Source of the DNA: Microbacterium hydrocarbonoxydans
Lineage (GTDB): Bacteria > Actinomycetota > Actinomycetes > Actinomycetales > Microbacteriaceae
Direction of reading: 5' to 3'
NCBI RefSeq assembly: GCF_904831005.1
Contig: NZ_LR882982.1
Span: 2,294,001-2,358,000, forward strand
Length of the DNA stretch: 64,000 bases
A program made the translations under genes and the position numbers. Numbering within the stretch: position 1 is the stretch's first letter; every line of letters begins with the position of its first letter. Positions 7,833 through 16,595 of the stretch are shown here, piece by piece. The notes beneath the pieces were generated by a model that had not been told where the DNA came from, searched no databases, and was given only the letters and a program-made list of their open reading frames with translations.

Positions 7833-8756
7833 TCACTTCTGTGCTTCGGTGTCCTTCTGGACCTTCTCCAGCGACGCGACGAGGTCTTCGACGGGCGTCT
7901 GCAGGGGAACGGCGGTGTCACCCGACGACTCGAGCAGGCCTGCCTGGACGTCTTCGTTCGTCTGGAAGATCTCGACGAGCTTGAGGTAGGTCTCGTTGTC
8001 GGCCTCATCGGCACGGGCCGCGAAGATGTTGACGTACGGCAGCGCGTTGGGGTCCTCGGGGTCGTCCTGCGCGATCGCGTCGTCGAACGTCAGACCCGCG
8101 TCCTGCACGAAGTCGTTGTTGATGATCGCGGCGGCGACATCCGGAAGCGAGGTCGGGATGAGCGCGGCCTCGAGTGCCGTGACCTTGACCTTGGACTTGT
8201 CCGTGTCGACGTCGGCGACATCGGAGAAGATCGTGCCGCCGCTCTTCAGCTCGATCAGACCGGCGGACTGCAGCACGAGGAGCGCACGGGCCTGGTTCGA
8301 TGCGTCATCGGGGACGGCGACGGTCTCACCCTCGGGGATGCTGTCGACGTCGTCGTACTTCTTCGAGTACAGACCGAGCGGGTAGATCGCCGTCGAACCG
8401 ACCGGGGTGAGCTCGGATCCCGAGTTCACGTTGTAGTCAGCCAGGTAGACGATGTGCTGGAACTGGTTGAGGTCGATCTCGCCTTCGGTCAGCGCCGGGT
8501 TCGGCTGCTCGTAGGAGCCGAAGTCGACGAGCTCGACCGTGATGCCCTCGTCGGCCGCCGCCTCGACGAAGGGCGCCCACTGCGCGTCGCCCTTGCCGAC
8601 GACGCCCACCTTGACGGTCTCGCTCTCAGACGATCCCGACTCACCGGAGCCGGCGTCGGAGGAGGCCGTCGCGCAGCCTGCGAGCGCGACGAGGAGCGGG
8701 ACCGCGGCAAGCGCGGCGATGGCGGATGTGGTCCTGCGGGATGCGTGGAAGGACAT
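7833..8756 (-). CDS. metQ: methionine-binding lipoprotein
   Basis: 307 residues with a lipoprotein signal (VPLLVALAGC), then a mature NlpA/MetQ-type domain. Blocks typical of MetQ are present: VKVGVVGKGDAQW, LVDFGSYEQPNPALTEGEIDLNQFQH and VAVPDDASNQARALLVLQ. It captures methionine outside the membrane for MetN/MetI. Start ATG 8756 with GAGAGGAA upstream; an in-frame ATG 45 nt further up is less likely. First gene of the metQNI operon. The leader is short (the upstream gene ends at 8849), so there is no room for a SAM riboswitch. A repeated TGTGACG in the gap might be an operator half-site pair. Confidence 0.94.
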   Translation of the reverse strand: MSFHASRRTTSAIAALAAVPLLVALAGCATASSDAGSGESGSSESETVKVGVVGKGDAQWAPFVEAAADEGITVELVDFGSYEQPNPALTEGEIDLNQFQHIVYLADYNVNSGSELTPVGSTAIYPLGLYSKKYDDVDSIPEGETVAVPDDASNQARALLVLQSAGLIELKSGGTIFSDVADVDTDKSKVKVTALEAALIPTSLPDVAAAIINNDFVQDAGLTFDDAIAQDDPEDPNALPYVNIFAARADEADNETYLKLVEIFQTNEDVQAGLLESSGDTAVPLQTPVEDLVASLEKVQKDTEAQK

Positions 8757-8848
8757 GAGTGTTCGGGTTCCTCTCTTGGGGGACTCGAACACGTTAGGCA
8801 CTCATACACGATCTCGGAGAATCGCGACGTCACAGAGCGTCACAGCAG

Positions 8849-10762
8849 TCAGTCGTAGTCCTCGATGCCCTGCAGGCGCACCTGTTCGAGGTCGAGGCGA
8901 GCAGCTATGCGGCGTACGACCAGATCATCGACCGTGCCACTGCGACGGAGCCCCAGGAGCACCTCGCGTTTGCGGTCGAGCAGGGCGAGTTTGAGCCGCG
9001 TGTGCTCTTCATGTCGCAGCAGCGGGGAACGCTGCATCACGTCGACATCGGCCGACGTCGCGATCATCTGCAGTGCTCTGACCTCGACTTCGCCACGCGC
9101 GCCCGTCAGCACTCTGTCCGCGCCGATCGTCGAGACGGGCGAGTCTGCATCCGTACCGCCGTCAATGCCGTGACCGTCGATGCTGCCGGCGTCGGTGCCG
9201 CGACCGTCGATGCCGCCACTGTCGATGCCGCCGCTGTCGATGCCGCCGCTGTCGATGCCGCCACTGTCGATGCCGGTCACCATCGACGCGCCGGAGGAGC
9301 CGGTGACACCCAGAGGGTCGGGTTCGTCCAAGAGCTCGTCGAGCGCACGCGCTTCAGCGTCGACGATGGCCTGTTCGCGGGCGAGGGCTCGTGCGTTCGA
9401 GAACTCGAGCATCTGATAGCCCTCCGCGCGCACTTTGTCGCGGATCTCCTGCCCGATGGCGTGCTCGGCGGCGATGTCGTCGAGCGCGGCGAGCGCCGCT
9501 CCGGAGATCGTCCGCTCCGCCAGCTCATACTCCTCGTCGGCCGCGTGATCGACGGGGAACCGCGCCCAGCGTACGACGGCAGGCAGCAACGGTCCCTGCA
9601 CGAGAAGGCTCAGCAGGATCACCCCGGCGGTCACGAAGACGATCTCGTCACGTCCCGCGATCTCCCCCTGCGTCGCGCTTGCCGCGGGCACGGACAGCGC
9701 GATGGCGAGCGAGACCGCCCCCCGCATCCCCGCCATCGTCGACACCGCCATCGAGCGGGCGCGCGCGCCCGCCGAAGGACGCGTGCCGGTCCGGCGCTGG
9801 AAGGGCATGTTCATCACCTGGAACAGGTAGCGCACGACCAGCAGAGTCACCCACACCCCGAGCGTGATGAGAACGAGCCTTCCGATAGCCGCCACCGAGA
9901 TCTCATGCGCGACGAACTGCACCTCGAGGCCGATCAGCACGAACAGGGCGCCGTTGAGCAGGAAGACGCCGAAGGGCCAGGCAGCGTCGGCCTGGCGTCG
10001 CGACGATGCTGTGGTGACGCGCGGCGCCACGTACGCGACCACGAGACCCGCCACCACGACTGCGAGCACACCCGAGGCGTGGACGATCTCCGCGAGAAGG
10101 AACGCCGAGAACGGGATGAGCAGCAGGGTGACGTTGATGACGATCGTCGACGAGGTGGCACGCAGCAGCAGGTATGCGAGGGCGGCGATAGCGGCGCCCG
10201 CCGCGATGCCCCCGGCGTATGACATGAGCACGGACATCGTGACGGACCACGGCGTGATCTGGCCGCCGAGCGCCACCGACACCGCGATCGCGTACAGGAC
10301 GAGCGCCGTGCCGTCGTTCGTGAGGCTTTCGGCCTTCAGCTTCATGAACAGCCGTTGAGGGAGCAGCCGGCCGAGTGCGGCGACGGCGGTCGCGTCGGGC
10401 GGTGCGACTGCCGCGCCGAGGATGAGCGCGGTCTCCCAGGGCATTCCGAACAGCAGCCCGACGCCGGCTACGGCGAAAGCCGATGCCACGACGAGCAGTG
10501 TGCTCATCGGCAGGATGTAGCGGAAGTCTCGACGGATGGAGCGCAGCGAGGTCGTGAGGCTCTCCCAGAACAGCATGACCGGGAGGAAGAGCAGGAGCAC
10601 GGTCTCGGGCGGCAGTTGGATCTCACGCAGCTGCGGAACGAACCCGAGCAGAAGCCCGAAGATCACGAGCACCAGCGGCAACGCCAACCGAACGCGCGGT
10701 GCGATCATCGCGCCCACGAGAATCGTGAGTCCTAGCAGGACCGTGACCTCGAGTCCTTCCAT
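8849..10762 (-). CDS. CPA1-family Na+/H+ antiporter
   Basis: 637 residues. The N-terminal 400 or so are a dense run of membrane segments of the NhaP/CPA1 type, with conserved blocks GAAVAPPDATAVAALGRLLP and SLTNDGTALVLYA (acidic ion-site residues) and AGMRGAVSLAIALSVP. It should exchange cytosolic Na+ or K+ for H+. The cytosolic tail from about 420 contains a low-complexity segment of eight 5-residue units (mostly GIDSG), followed by a helical region. Start ATG 10762 has GGGAGG upstream. The tail may regulate activity or bind a partner; the repeat looks like a recent tandem DNA expansion. Confidence 0.9.
   Translation of the reverse strand: MEGLEVTVLLGLTILVGAMIAPRVRLALPLVLVIFGLLLGFVPQLREIQLPPETVLLLFLPVMLFWESLTTSLRSIRRDFRYILPMSTLLVVASAFAVAGVGLLFGMPWETALILGAAVAPPDATAVAALGRLLPQRLFMKLKAESLTNDGTALVLYAIAVSVALGGQITPWSVTMSVLMSYAGGIAAGAAIAALAYLLLRATSSTIVINVTLLLIPFSAFLLAEIVHASGVLAVVVAGLVVAYVAPRVTTASSRRQADAAWPFGVFLLNGALFVLIGLEVQFVAHEISVAAIGRLVLITLGVWVTLLVVRYLFQVMNMPFQRRTGTRPSAGARARSMAVSTMAGMRGAVSLAIALSVPAASATQGEIAGRDEIVFVTAGVILLSLLVQGPLLPAVVRWARFPVDHAADEEYELAERTISGAALAALDDIAAEHAIGQEIRDKVRAEGYQMLEFSNARALAREQAIVDAEARALDELLDEPDPLGVTGSSGASMVTGIDSGGIDSGGIDSGGIDSGGIDGRGTDAGSIDGHGIDGGTDADSPVSTIGADRVLTGARGEVEVRALQMIATSADVDVMQRSPLLRHEEHTRLKLALLDRKREVLLGLRRSGTVDDLVVRRIAARLDLEQVRLQGIEDYD
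9155..9274. repeat. 15-bp tandem repeat (8 units) inside antiporter gene
   Basis: Eight consecutive 15-bp units of the type GATGCCGCCGCTGTC (plus-strand sense). The four nearest 9274 are almost identical and the rest have drifted. The unit length is a multiple of three, so copy-number change adds or removes five residues (GIDSG) without breaking the antiporter frame. Confidence 0.9.
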
Positions 10763-10901
10763 CTGAACCTCCCGGGTACCGCAGGATCAAGCTGTGCGAT
10801 CCCTGTCGGTATCGAATCCCGCCCAGAGCACAGCGCCGCGCAGAGCCACCGTATTCCCGCGGCGACGGAATGGCGAGAGCTCCTTCAGTCGAGGTCGTCC
10901 G

Positions 10902-12713
10902 TCAGTCGAGCTCTTCCGTCAGCTCGAACCAGCGCAGTTCGAGCTCCTCGATCTCCGCCTGCTGATCACTGATCGCCTTCATCTTGTCGCCGAGGCCCGC
11001 GAAGTCCGACTGGTCGTGATCGGCCAGAGCAGTCTTCGCCTTGTCGACCTGCTGGGTGAGCTTCTGAATGCGCCGCTCCAGCGCTGAGACCTCCTTCTGC
11101 GCTGCGCGCAGGGCGGCACCGTCGAGGCTGGGGGCCTTCTTCTCGGTGTTGACGGCGGTCTGTGACTTGCCCGGCGCAGAGGTCTGCAGTTGACGCAGAC
11201 GCAGATACTCGTCGACCCCTCCGGGGAGGTGCCGCAGGTGCCCGTCGAGGATCGCGAACTGCTGATCCGTCACGCGCTCCAGGAAGTACCGGTCGTGGCT
11301 GACCACCAGCAGTGTTCCCGACCACGAGTCGAGCAGATCCTCGATAGCCGCCAGCATGTCGGTATCCAAGTCGTTGGTCGGCTCATCGAGGATCAGCACG
11401 TTCGGCTGGTCGAGGAGCACGAGCAGCAGCTGAAGGCGACGCTGCTGACCACCCGAGAGGTCTTTCACCGGAGTGGAGAGTTGCGCGGAGTCGAATCCGA
11501 GCCGCTCGAGCAGCTGCCCGGGGGTGAGCTCCTGCGCCTTGGATCCTGCGCCCATCGTGTAGGACGTGCGCAGACGCGAGATCACGACGCGCACCGGCTC
11601 GCGCCGCACGTCCTCGAGTTCGTCGAGGCGCTGGGTGAGGGTCTTGACCTTCACGGTCGTACCGCGCTTCACGCGACCGACGGTGGGCTCGACCGTGCCC
11701 GAGATGAGGCCGAGGAGCGTCGACTTGCCGGCGCCGTTCACACCGAGGATGCCGGTGCGCTCCCCCGGTGCGATGCGCCATTCGACGTCGCGGAGCACCT
11801 CGCGCGTGCCGCCGTCTGCCGTCGGGTAGGTCACCCCGACGTCGAGCAGGTCGACGACGTCCTTGCCGAGGCGCGAGACGGCGAGCGACTGCAGCGAGAT
11901 CTTGTCGCGGATCTCGGGCACATCGGCGATCAGCTCATTGGCCGCGTCGATGCGGAATTTCGGCTTCGCGGTTCGGGCGGGCGCTCCCCGGCGCAGCCAG
12001 GCGAGCTCCTTCTTGGCGAGGTTCTGACGCTTGGCCTCGGTGGCGGCCGCCATCCGATCGCGCTCGACGCGCTGCAGGATGTACGCCGCATAGCCACCCT
12101 CGAAGGGCTCGACGATGCGGTCGTGCACCTCCCAGGTCTCGGTGCAGATCTCATCGAGGAACCACCGGTCGTGCGTCACGACCAGGAGGGCGCCCGAATT
12201 CGCGCTCCACCGCTTCTTCAGGTGCCCTGCCAGCCACGTGATGGCCTCCACGTCGAGGTGGTTGGTGGGCTCGTCGAGCGCGATGACGTCCCAGTCCCCC
12301 GTCAACAGCTTGGCGAGAGAGACGCGGCGACGCTGCCCGCCGCTGAGCGAGCCGATCTCGGCATCCCACGGAAGGTCTTTGAGGAGACCCTCGATCACAT
12401 CCCGAACGCGGGGGTCGCCTGCCCACTCGTATTCGGGCGTGTCGCCGACGACCGCGGCACTGATCGTCAGGTCGTCGCTGAGGGTGTCGGCCTGATCGAG
12501 GACTCCGATCGTCGTGCCGCCGCGCACGGTCACGCGGCCGGAACTCGGCTCCTTGATGCCCGCGAGCATGCCGAGGAGGCTCGACTTGCCGTCGCCGTTG
12601 CGACCGACGATGCCGATGCGGTCACCCTCTTCGATGCCGAGGGTCACGGAGTCGAAAACGACCCTCGTCGGATATTCGAGGTGAAGGGCTTCTGCCCCGA
12701 GAAGATGTGCCAT
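10902..12713 (-). CDS. ABC-F family ATPase (Uup-like)
   Basis: 603 residues, two ABC domains and no membrane segment. Domain 1: Walker A GRNGDGKSS, signature LSGGQRRRVSLAKLL, Walker B ALDEPTNHLD. Domain 2: [36 protein letters not shown]. The C-terminal 80 residues are a charged coiled coil (ERRIQKLTQQVDKAKTALAD), as in Uup-type ABC-F proteins, which act on ribosomes or branched DNA rather than transport. A TAACCT box ends 9 nt before ATG 12713, with GGAAG between, so the leader is very short. In other actinobacteria an ABC-F gene commonly follows ispE; here the two are separated by inserted genes. Nothing points to a specific antibiotic-resistance role. Confidence 0.9.
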   Translation of the reverse strand: MAHLLGAEALHLEYPTRVVFDSVTLGIEEGDRIGIVGRNGDGKSSLLGMLAGIKEPSSGRVTVRGGTTIGVLDQADTLSDDLTISAAVVGDTPEYEWAGDPRVRDVIEGLLKDLPWDAEIGSLSGGQRRRVSLAKLLTGDWDVIALDEPTNHLDVEAITWLAGHLKKRWSANSGALLVVTHDRWFLDEICTETWEVHDRIVEPFEGGYAAYILQRVERDRMAAATEAKRQNLAKKELAWLRRGAPARTAKPKFRIDAANELIADVPEIRDKISLQSLAVSRLGKDVVDLLDVGVTYPTADGGTREVLRDVEWRIAPGERTGILGVNGAGKSTLLGLISGTVEPTVGRVKRGTTVKVKTLTQRLDELEDVRREPVRVVISRLRTSYTMGAGSKAQELTPGQLLERLGFDSAQLSTPVKDLSGGQQRRLQLLLVLLDQPNVLILDEPTNDLDTDMLAAIEDLLDSWSGTLLVVSHDRYFLERVTDQQFAILDGHLRHLPGGVDEYLRLRQLQTSAPGKSQTAVNTEKKAPSLDGAALRAAQKEVSALERRIQKLTQQVDKAKTALADHDQSDFAGLGDKMKAISDQQAEIEELELRWFELTEELD

Positions 12714-12833
12714 AGCGCTTCCAGGTTAGTGCCGCATGCTGTGCGCGGGCGGTCAGGCGGGATCCTGCGACCGGTCTGATGGACGCACGAACCCGACTGA
12801 CCTGAAGCGAGTAAAGCACGCGAGAGCGCACCC

Positions 12834-12853
12834 GTATTCGAATTCCGGAATAC
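12834..12853. promoter_or_regulatory. inverted repeat upstream of HNH gene
   Basis: GTATTC and GAATAC arms separated by 8 bp, in the 187-bp divergent gap between the ABC-F and HNH genes. The surrounding AT-rich stretch contains TACATT and TAGAAA, possible -10 boxes for the HNH gene. It may be an operator or simply part of the promoter; no regulator is identifiable. Confidence 0.3.
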
Positions 12854-12900
12854 ATTAGAAACTTAGTTCGGATGTCGGTGATCGGTGATGTACTTGAGTC

Positions 12901-14403
12901 ATGACAGCGCTCCTCGATGCGACCGACTCCCAGATGGCGAATCTCGCCGGTCTGGTCGAATCGTTGTGCGTCGCTGAGGCCACGCTGAGCAGCATGCAGG
13001 CGGCACGCGATGGGCTCCTAGCCATAGCTGCACGGCTCGCGATCGACATCGCGAAACAGGGCGACCATCCCGATCGTGGCGACCATTCGATCCGTACGGT
13101 CGCCGCAGAGATCGCGGCGGTGCAGCGAGCCAGCGACCGCACTGTCGAACGGCGCATGGCGGCTGCGAGCGAGCTCGTCGACCTGTTTCCCACCGTCTGG
13201 GCGGCACAGGGCGCGGGGCGCATCAGCGCCGCGCACTCGCGGGTGATCGTCGACGCGGGGTCTCATCTGGGCGACGCAGACCGTGCGTCATACGCGGCGA
13301 TCTTGCTGCCTCTCGCCGATGTCGAATCCCCGAACCGGTTGCGGCCGTTGGCCCGACGCATCGCGGAACGGTTCATGCCCACGTCCATCACGTCTCGGCA
13401 CCGGAAGGCGCGCTCCGAACGGCGGGTATGGGTGACGGCGGGAGAAGACGGTATGGCCGCCCTGCATACACACGCCCCCGCGGCGCTCGTGCACGGAATG
13501 TTCGACCGGCTCTCACAGATGGCGCACCTGATCCGCACCCACAACCGCAGCGCCGCCCGGGATGCCCGTCGAGACGGGCGCGAGTTCGATGCCGACGAGC
13601 GCAGCGTCGACGAGATCCGCGCAGACTTGCTCGCCGACCTCGTCCTCACAGGAACCCCCGTCGGGCACGACAGCGCCGACACGTTACTCGCCGAGATCCG
13701 AGCTCACATCACCGTCACGATCCCTGTCACCACTCTGATGACCGGTGGCGACGCTGAGTGCGACAACAACGATGGTCACGGTGGCGGCGGTCACGGTGTC
13801 GGCGGTCACGGTGTCGGCGGTCACGGTGTCGGCTGTCACGGTGTCGGCGATCACGGCGGCACTGGTCAGGGTGACACTCGTCCGTCGCAGTGCGGCCAGC
13901 GGCGCACCAGAACGCCGGCGCCGCCAGCTGAACTCGACGGGGTCGTCCCGATCGACACAGATACCGCCCGACATCTCGCCGGCAACGCCACGGGATGGGA
14001 CAGAGTGTTCACCCACCCATTCAGTGGTGGCGCCCTCATCGTGGACCGCTACCGGCCCAGCAAGCACCTCCGACGTCACCTTCGCGCGCGAGACGCACGA
14101 TGTCGATTCCCCGGCTGTGGCGTCCCGGCGAGCAAGAGCGACCTTGACCACACCCATGCTGCTTCCACCGGCGGCGATACGAGCGATGCCAACCTCGCCA
14201 CTCTCTGCCGAAGACATCACGTCCTCAAACACCACACGCCCTGGCACGTCGCACAGGGCGAGCATGGAGTGCTCGTCTGGACCAGCCCTACGGGACGCAC
14301 CTACACCGACACCCCGCCCGCACAGAACACCGTCACCTTCGACGACAGCGTTGGCGACGGCCTCGGCGACACCGACACCGACACTGCGGCTGCGCCGTTC
14401 TGA
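12901..14403 (+). CDS. DUF222 / HNH endonuclease domain protein (13E12-like)
   Basis: 500 residues. The N-terminal DUF222 region (about 30-280) is helical and carries typical blocks such as AAEIAAVQRASDRTVERRMA. The C-terminal HNH nuclease motif is CRFPGCGVPASKSDLDHTHA followed by NLATLCRRHHVLKH, with the paired cysteines and DHxH/HH residues intact. Between them lies an inserted His/Gly repeat (GGHGV units, about residues 292-321) not expected in the family. The tail has a GDTDTD run. Such genes occur in many copies in Microbacteriaceae and mycobacteria; their role is unsettled and some sit in mobile or defence-associated DNA. There is no convincing Shine-Dalgarno sequence. Confidence 0.88.
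   Translation: MTALLDATDSQMANLAGLVESLCVAEATLSSMQAARDGLLAIAARLAIDIAKQGDHPDRGDHSIRTVAAEIAAVQRASDRTVERRMAAASELVDLFPTVWAAQGAGRISAAHSRVIVDAGSHLGDADRASYAAILLPLADVESPNRLRPLARRIAERFMPTSITSRHRKARSERRVWVTAGEDGMAALHTHAPAALVHGMFDRLSQMAHLIRTHNRSAARDARRDGREFDADERSVDEIRADLLADLVLTGTPVGHDSADTLLAEIRAHITVTIPVTTLMTGGDAECDNNDGHGGGGHGVGGHGVGGHGVGCHGVGDHGGTGQGDTRPSQCGQRRTRTPAPPAELDGVVPIDTDTARHLAGNATGWDRVFTHPFSGGALIVDRYRPSKHLRRHLRARDARCRFPGCGVPASKSDLDHTHAASTGGDTSDANLATLCRRHHVLKHHTPWHVAQGEHGVLVWTSPTGRTYTDTPPAQNTVTFDDSVGDGLGDTDTDTAAAPF
13774..13863. repeat. 15-bp tandem repeat (6 units) inside HNH gene
   Basis: Six 15-bp units, consensus GGTCACGGTGTCGGC; three are identical and the flanking ones are degenerate. They encode GHGVG pentapeptides, giving a histidine-rich linker between DUF222 and the HNH domain. 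Length variation would be in frame. Confidence 0.92.
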
Positions 14404-14498
14404 GACCTGTCACACGCGTCGAGATGGTGCGCGGCACGCCCGCTTCGGGCTGTGGATAACTCCGACGATCGCAGACACGCTTTCATTATGTTGGCGCG

Positions 14499-15059
14499 AT
14501 GACCCCGCAGATTCGCTCGATCTCCTATGCGCTGACCCTCGTGCTGCTGACAGCATCGCTTACGGCCTGTGCACCTGCCACACCACAGGTCATCCCGAGG
14601 AACGCGATACCGATGAAAGAGCATGTTGTCGCGCGAGCGGAGGCGATCTATCGCGGCTACGTCGCCGCCGAAGCGGCGATAGATTTCACGGACCCCGCTG
14701 ACCTCGAACGCCTCGCGCAGTTCACCACCGCAGACGTGTTTTTGTCCTTGGGTGCGTCGTTCGACCGCTTGCGGCACGGCGGATACACCAGCCGCGGAAA
14801 GATCGACGTCCTAGAGCTTTTCGTGACGCAAGTCGAAGATCCGCGAGCTATCAAAGCTGTGGCCTGTGTCGACTACTCCGACTACGAAGTAGTCGACGAA
14901 GGTGGAAATGTGGTTGAGCCCTCGGCGCCGTCCTCGAACTACGACCAGGTGAGTCTGCAATTTGTCGCAGAAGGCGACGGGCTGGTCATCGGCTCATTCT
15001 TCGCGATACCCGTCGATGAGTGCTCGGCGATCGTCGACATAGACGTGTACGCGGGGTGA
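14499..15059 (+). CDS. lipoprotein of unknown function (paralogue 1)
   Basis: 186 residues with a clear lipoprotein signal (LVLLTASLTAC). The mature part has no motif I can name. It shares with the next gene a helical AEAIYRGY/EEIYRAY block and a later block ACVDYSDYEVVDEGGNVV / VCIDVTDLRVVDADGRDV, so the two are diverged tandem duplicates. A TATGTT box (14487-14492) lies 6 nt before ATG 14499 and no Shine-Dalgarno sequence is visible, so a leaderless message is likely. The stop is 4 nt before the next start. The gene uses more A/T-ending codons than the core genes, consistent with acquisition. Confidence 0.75.
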   Translation: MTPQIRSISYALTLVLLTASLTACAPATPQVIPRNAIPMKEHVVARAEAIYRGYVAAEAAIDFTDPADLERLAQFTTADVFLSLGASFDRLRHGGYTSRGKIDVLELFVTQVEDPRAIKAVACVDYSDYEVVDEGGNVVEPSAPSSNYDQVSLQFVAEGDGLVIGSFFAIPVDECSAIVDIDVYAG

Positions 15060-15063
15060 AACA

Positions 15064-15612
15064 GTGCGTGCCCAGGCCACAAGCGCAAGAGTCCGGATCT
15101 CGGCGGCGATCTGCGGAGCAATGACACTGATTGGTGTCGCCCTCGCCGGCTGCGCCCAGGAGCCGCCCGTCCGTCCCTCCCCCGCGCCAGCCTTCGCCTC
15201 GGAAGCGGAAGCTTTCGCCGCGGCCGAGGAGATCTATCGGGCGTACAACGATGCGTTGAATGCTCGGCTTCAAGGCGAGGACACTCCCGATCCACAGACC
15301 TTTCTCACTGGCCTCGCTCTTGAAGGCGACATCGATGCTCAGAACGCCCTCCAGTCCTGGGGCATTCGATCGGTCGGCACGACGACCATATCTTCTTTTC
15401 GTGGACTCGAAGCGAATACACCCAGCACGACCCCGGTAGTCACGGCTCACGTGTGCATCGATGTGACCGACTTGCGGGTCGTCGACGCAGATGGTCGAGA
15501 TGTGACTCCCGCTGACCGCGGCGACGTGGTCGCGCAGCACGTGACATTCGTCTATGTGGGGTCCGACCCCATGGTTGCCGACGAAGCATCTGCCGACGAG
15601 TCGTCATGCTGA
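15064..15612 (+). CDS. lipoprotein of unknown function (paralogue 2)
   Basis: 182 residues starting at GTG 15064, with signal peptide and lipobox VALAGC (Cys about residue 29). The mature part resembles the preceding protein in the EEIYRAY region and the VCIDVTDLRVVDADGRDV region but has little else in common with it. The family is unknown. It ends inside the start of the next gene (7-nt overlap), so the three genes 14499-16487 are one translationally coupled operon. Confidence 0.72.
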   Translation: MRAQATSARVRISAAICGAMTLIGVALAGCAQEPPVRPSPAPAFASEAEAFAAAEEIYRAYNDALNARLQGEDTPDPQTFLTGLALEGDIDAQNALQSWGIRSVGTTTISSFRGLEANTPSTTPVVTAHVCIDVTDLRVVDADGRDVTPADRGDVVAQHVTFVYVGSDPMVADEASADESSC

Positions 15613-16487
15613 GGCTGATCGCGATCGCTCCATTGATACTCGCTCTCGCTTCGGCACCCGCAGCAGGACCCGTCGTCGCCGCGTCGAGCTGCGCGCGGTC
15701 CTTGGAAACGGCAGGCCTCTGCGGTTCCACGGACGGGTCGACCTTGACCATCTCCGGAACTCAGCAGCAGGCCGGCACGCCAGCTGTGCCGAACTCCCCG
15801 GGAGTCCCCGACAACAGTCGTAGGACCGGCGGCGGCGCGCCTCAGGCATCGACTGAACCCGCCCCGCCGAGCCAGCGAGCCGTGCAGCTCGCAGACTGCA
15901 TGGATGACTCGGGAACGGTCCGCTGCATGACGTTGACCGTCCCGGGTGATCCCGTCGAGGCTCCCAGCCCGCTCGACGCTGAGATACCCGCGACACCTGC
16001 GACTCCGACCATCACCGTCACAGACCTGGCGCAATACGCACCCCCTGCCCTCAGCGTGAGCGTGGACCCAGGCAACGTGGGCATCGCCGGCCTCCCCGCC
16101 AACTTCATCGCAGCATCCGACGCGCACATCCAGGCTGGCGAGCTGTTCGGCATCCCGCTGATCGTCCGGTTCTCTCCCACCACCTACACCTATGACTACG
16201 GCGACAGCAGCAGTCTGACGACCTCAGCGACGGGCCGCACCTGGGAAGAACTCGCTCAGGCGCAGTTCACGCCGACTCCGACCAGCCACGTCTACCGAGA
16301 TCGCGGCGTGTACATCACCCGCGTCGACGTCCGATACACCGTGGAGATCGACCTCGGGTCGGGGTGGATCACGGTCCCCGGAGAGCTCCTCACGACGGGA
16401 ACGCCGCAGGAGATCCGCATCCTCGAAGCCCGCACCGCGCTCGTCGCCCACACCTGCACCGAAGATCCGCAGGGCACCGGATGCTGA
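15606..16487 (+). CDS. secreted protein of unknown function
   Basis: 293 residues. The N-terminus has a signal peptide (LIAIAPLILALASAPAAG) with a likely cleavage after AAG or VAA, without a lipobox. A Pro/Thr/Ala-rich region follows. The C-terminal third (TYDYGDSSS ... HVYRDRGVYITRVDVRYTVEI) has the look of a PKD-type beta-sandwich, with its YDYGD and HVY elements. Two Cys pairs (near residues 29/38 and at the C-terminus) may form disulfides. Start ATG 15606 overlaps the previous stop. The three-gene set has no recognised function; surface attachment or envelope assembly are guesses. Confidence 0.7.
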   Translation: MLRLIAIAPLILALASAPAAGPVVAASSCARSLETAGLCGSTDGSTLTISGTQQQAGTPAVPNSPGVPDNSRRTGGGAPQASTEPAPPSQRAVQLADCMDDSGTVRCMTLTVPGDPVEAPSPLDAEIPATPATPTITVTDLAQYAPPALSVSVDPGNVGIAGLPANFIAASDAHIQAGELFGIPLIVRFSPTTYTYDYGDSSSLTTSATGRTWEELAQAQFTPTPTSHVYRDRGVYITRVDVRYTVEIDLGSGWITVPGELLTTGTPQEIRILEARTALVAHTCTEDPQGTGC

Positions 16488-16524
16488 GGACCGCCCGTAC
16501 ACGAAGAACCGCACGTACGCGAAC

Positions 16525-16556
16525 GAGCCGCCCGGACCCGAAGGTCCGGACGGCTC
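16525..16556. terminator. bidirectional hairpin terminator
   Basis: 14-bp stem with one mismatch (GAGCCGCCCGGACC / GGTCCGGACGGCTC) closed by a CGAA tetraloop, in the 108-bp gap between two convergent operons (ends at 16487 plus and 16596 minus). No U-tract follows on either strand, which is common for high-GC actinobacterial terminators. Confidence 0.7.
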
Positions 16557-16595
16557 GCATCTCGTTCAGCTGATTGGCTGGTCGAGCTTGATCGC

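Noticed and set aside
8757..8848. SAM-type riboswitch before metQ.
   Set aside because: Only about 90 bp to the upstream gene and no set of paired helices with conserved core; the TGTGACG repeats are at most operator half-sites.
9155..9274. Possible CRISPR array.
   Set aside because: Units are contiguous 15-mers without spacers and lie in frame within a coding gene; the same holds for 13774-13863.
10881..10916. Short 17-bp imperfect tandem duplication at the ABC-F stop codon.
   Set aside because: It only repeats the last few codons after the stop; no hairpin or coding consequence is visible.
10902..12713. ABC-F gene as an antibiotic-resistance determinant.
   Set aside because: The C-terminal coiled coil and core location fit a housekeeping Uup-like protein; no resistance-type interdomain linker can be asserted from sequence alone.
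12901..14403. HNH gene as evidence of a prophage or insertion element.
   Set aside because: No integrase, capsid, transposase or terminal repeats nearby; DUF222/HNH genes are common single genes in this family.
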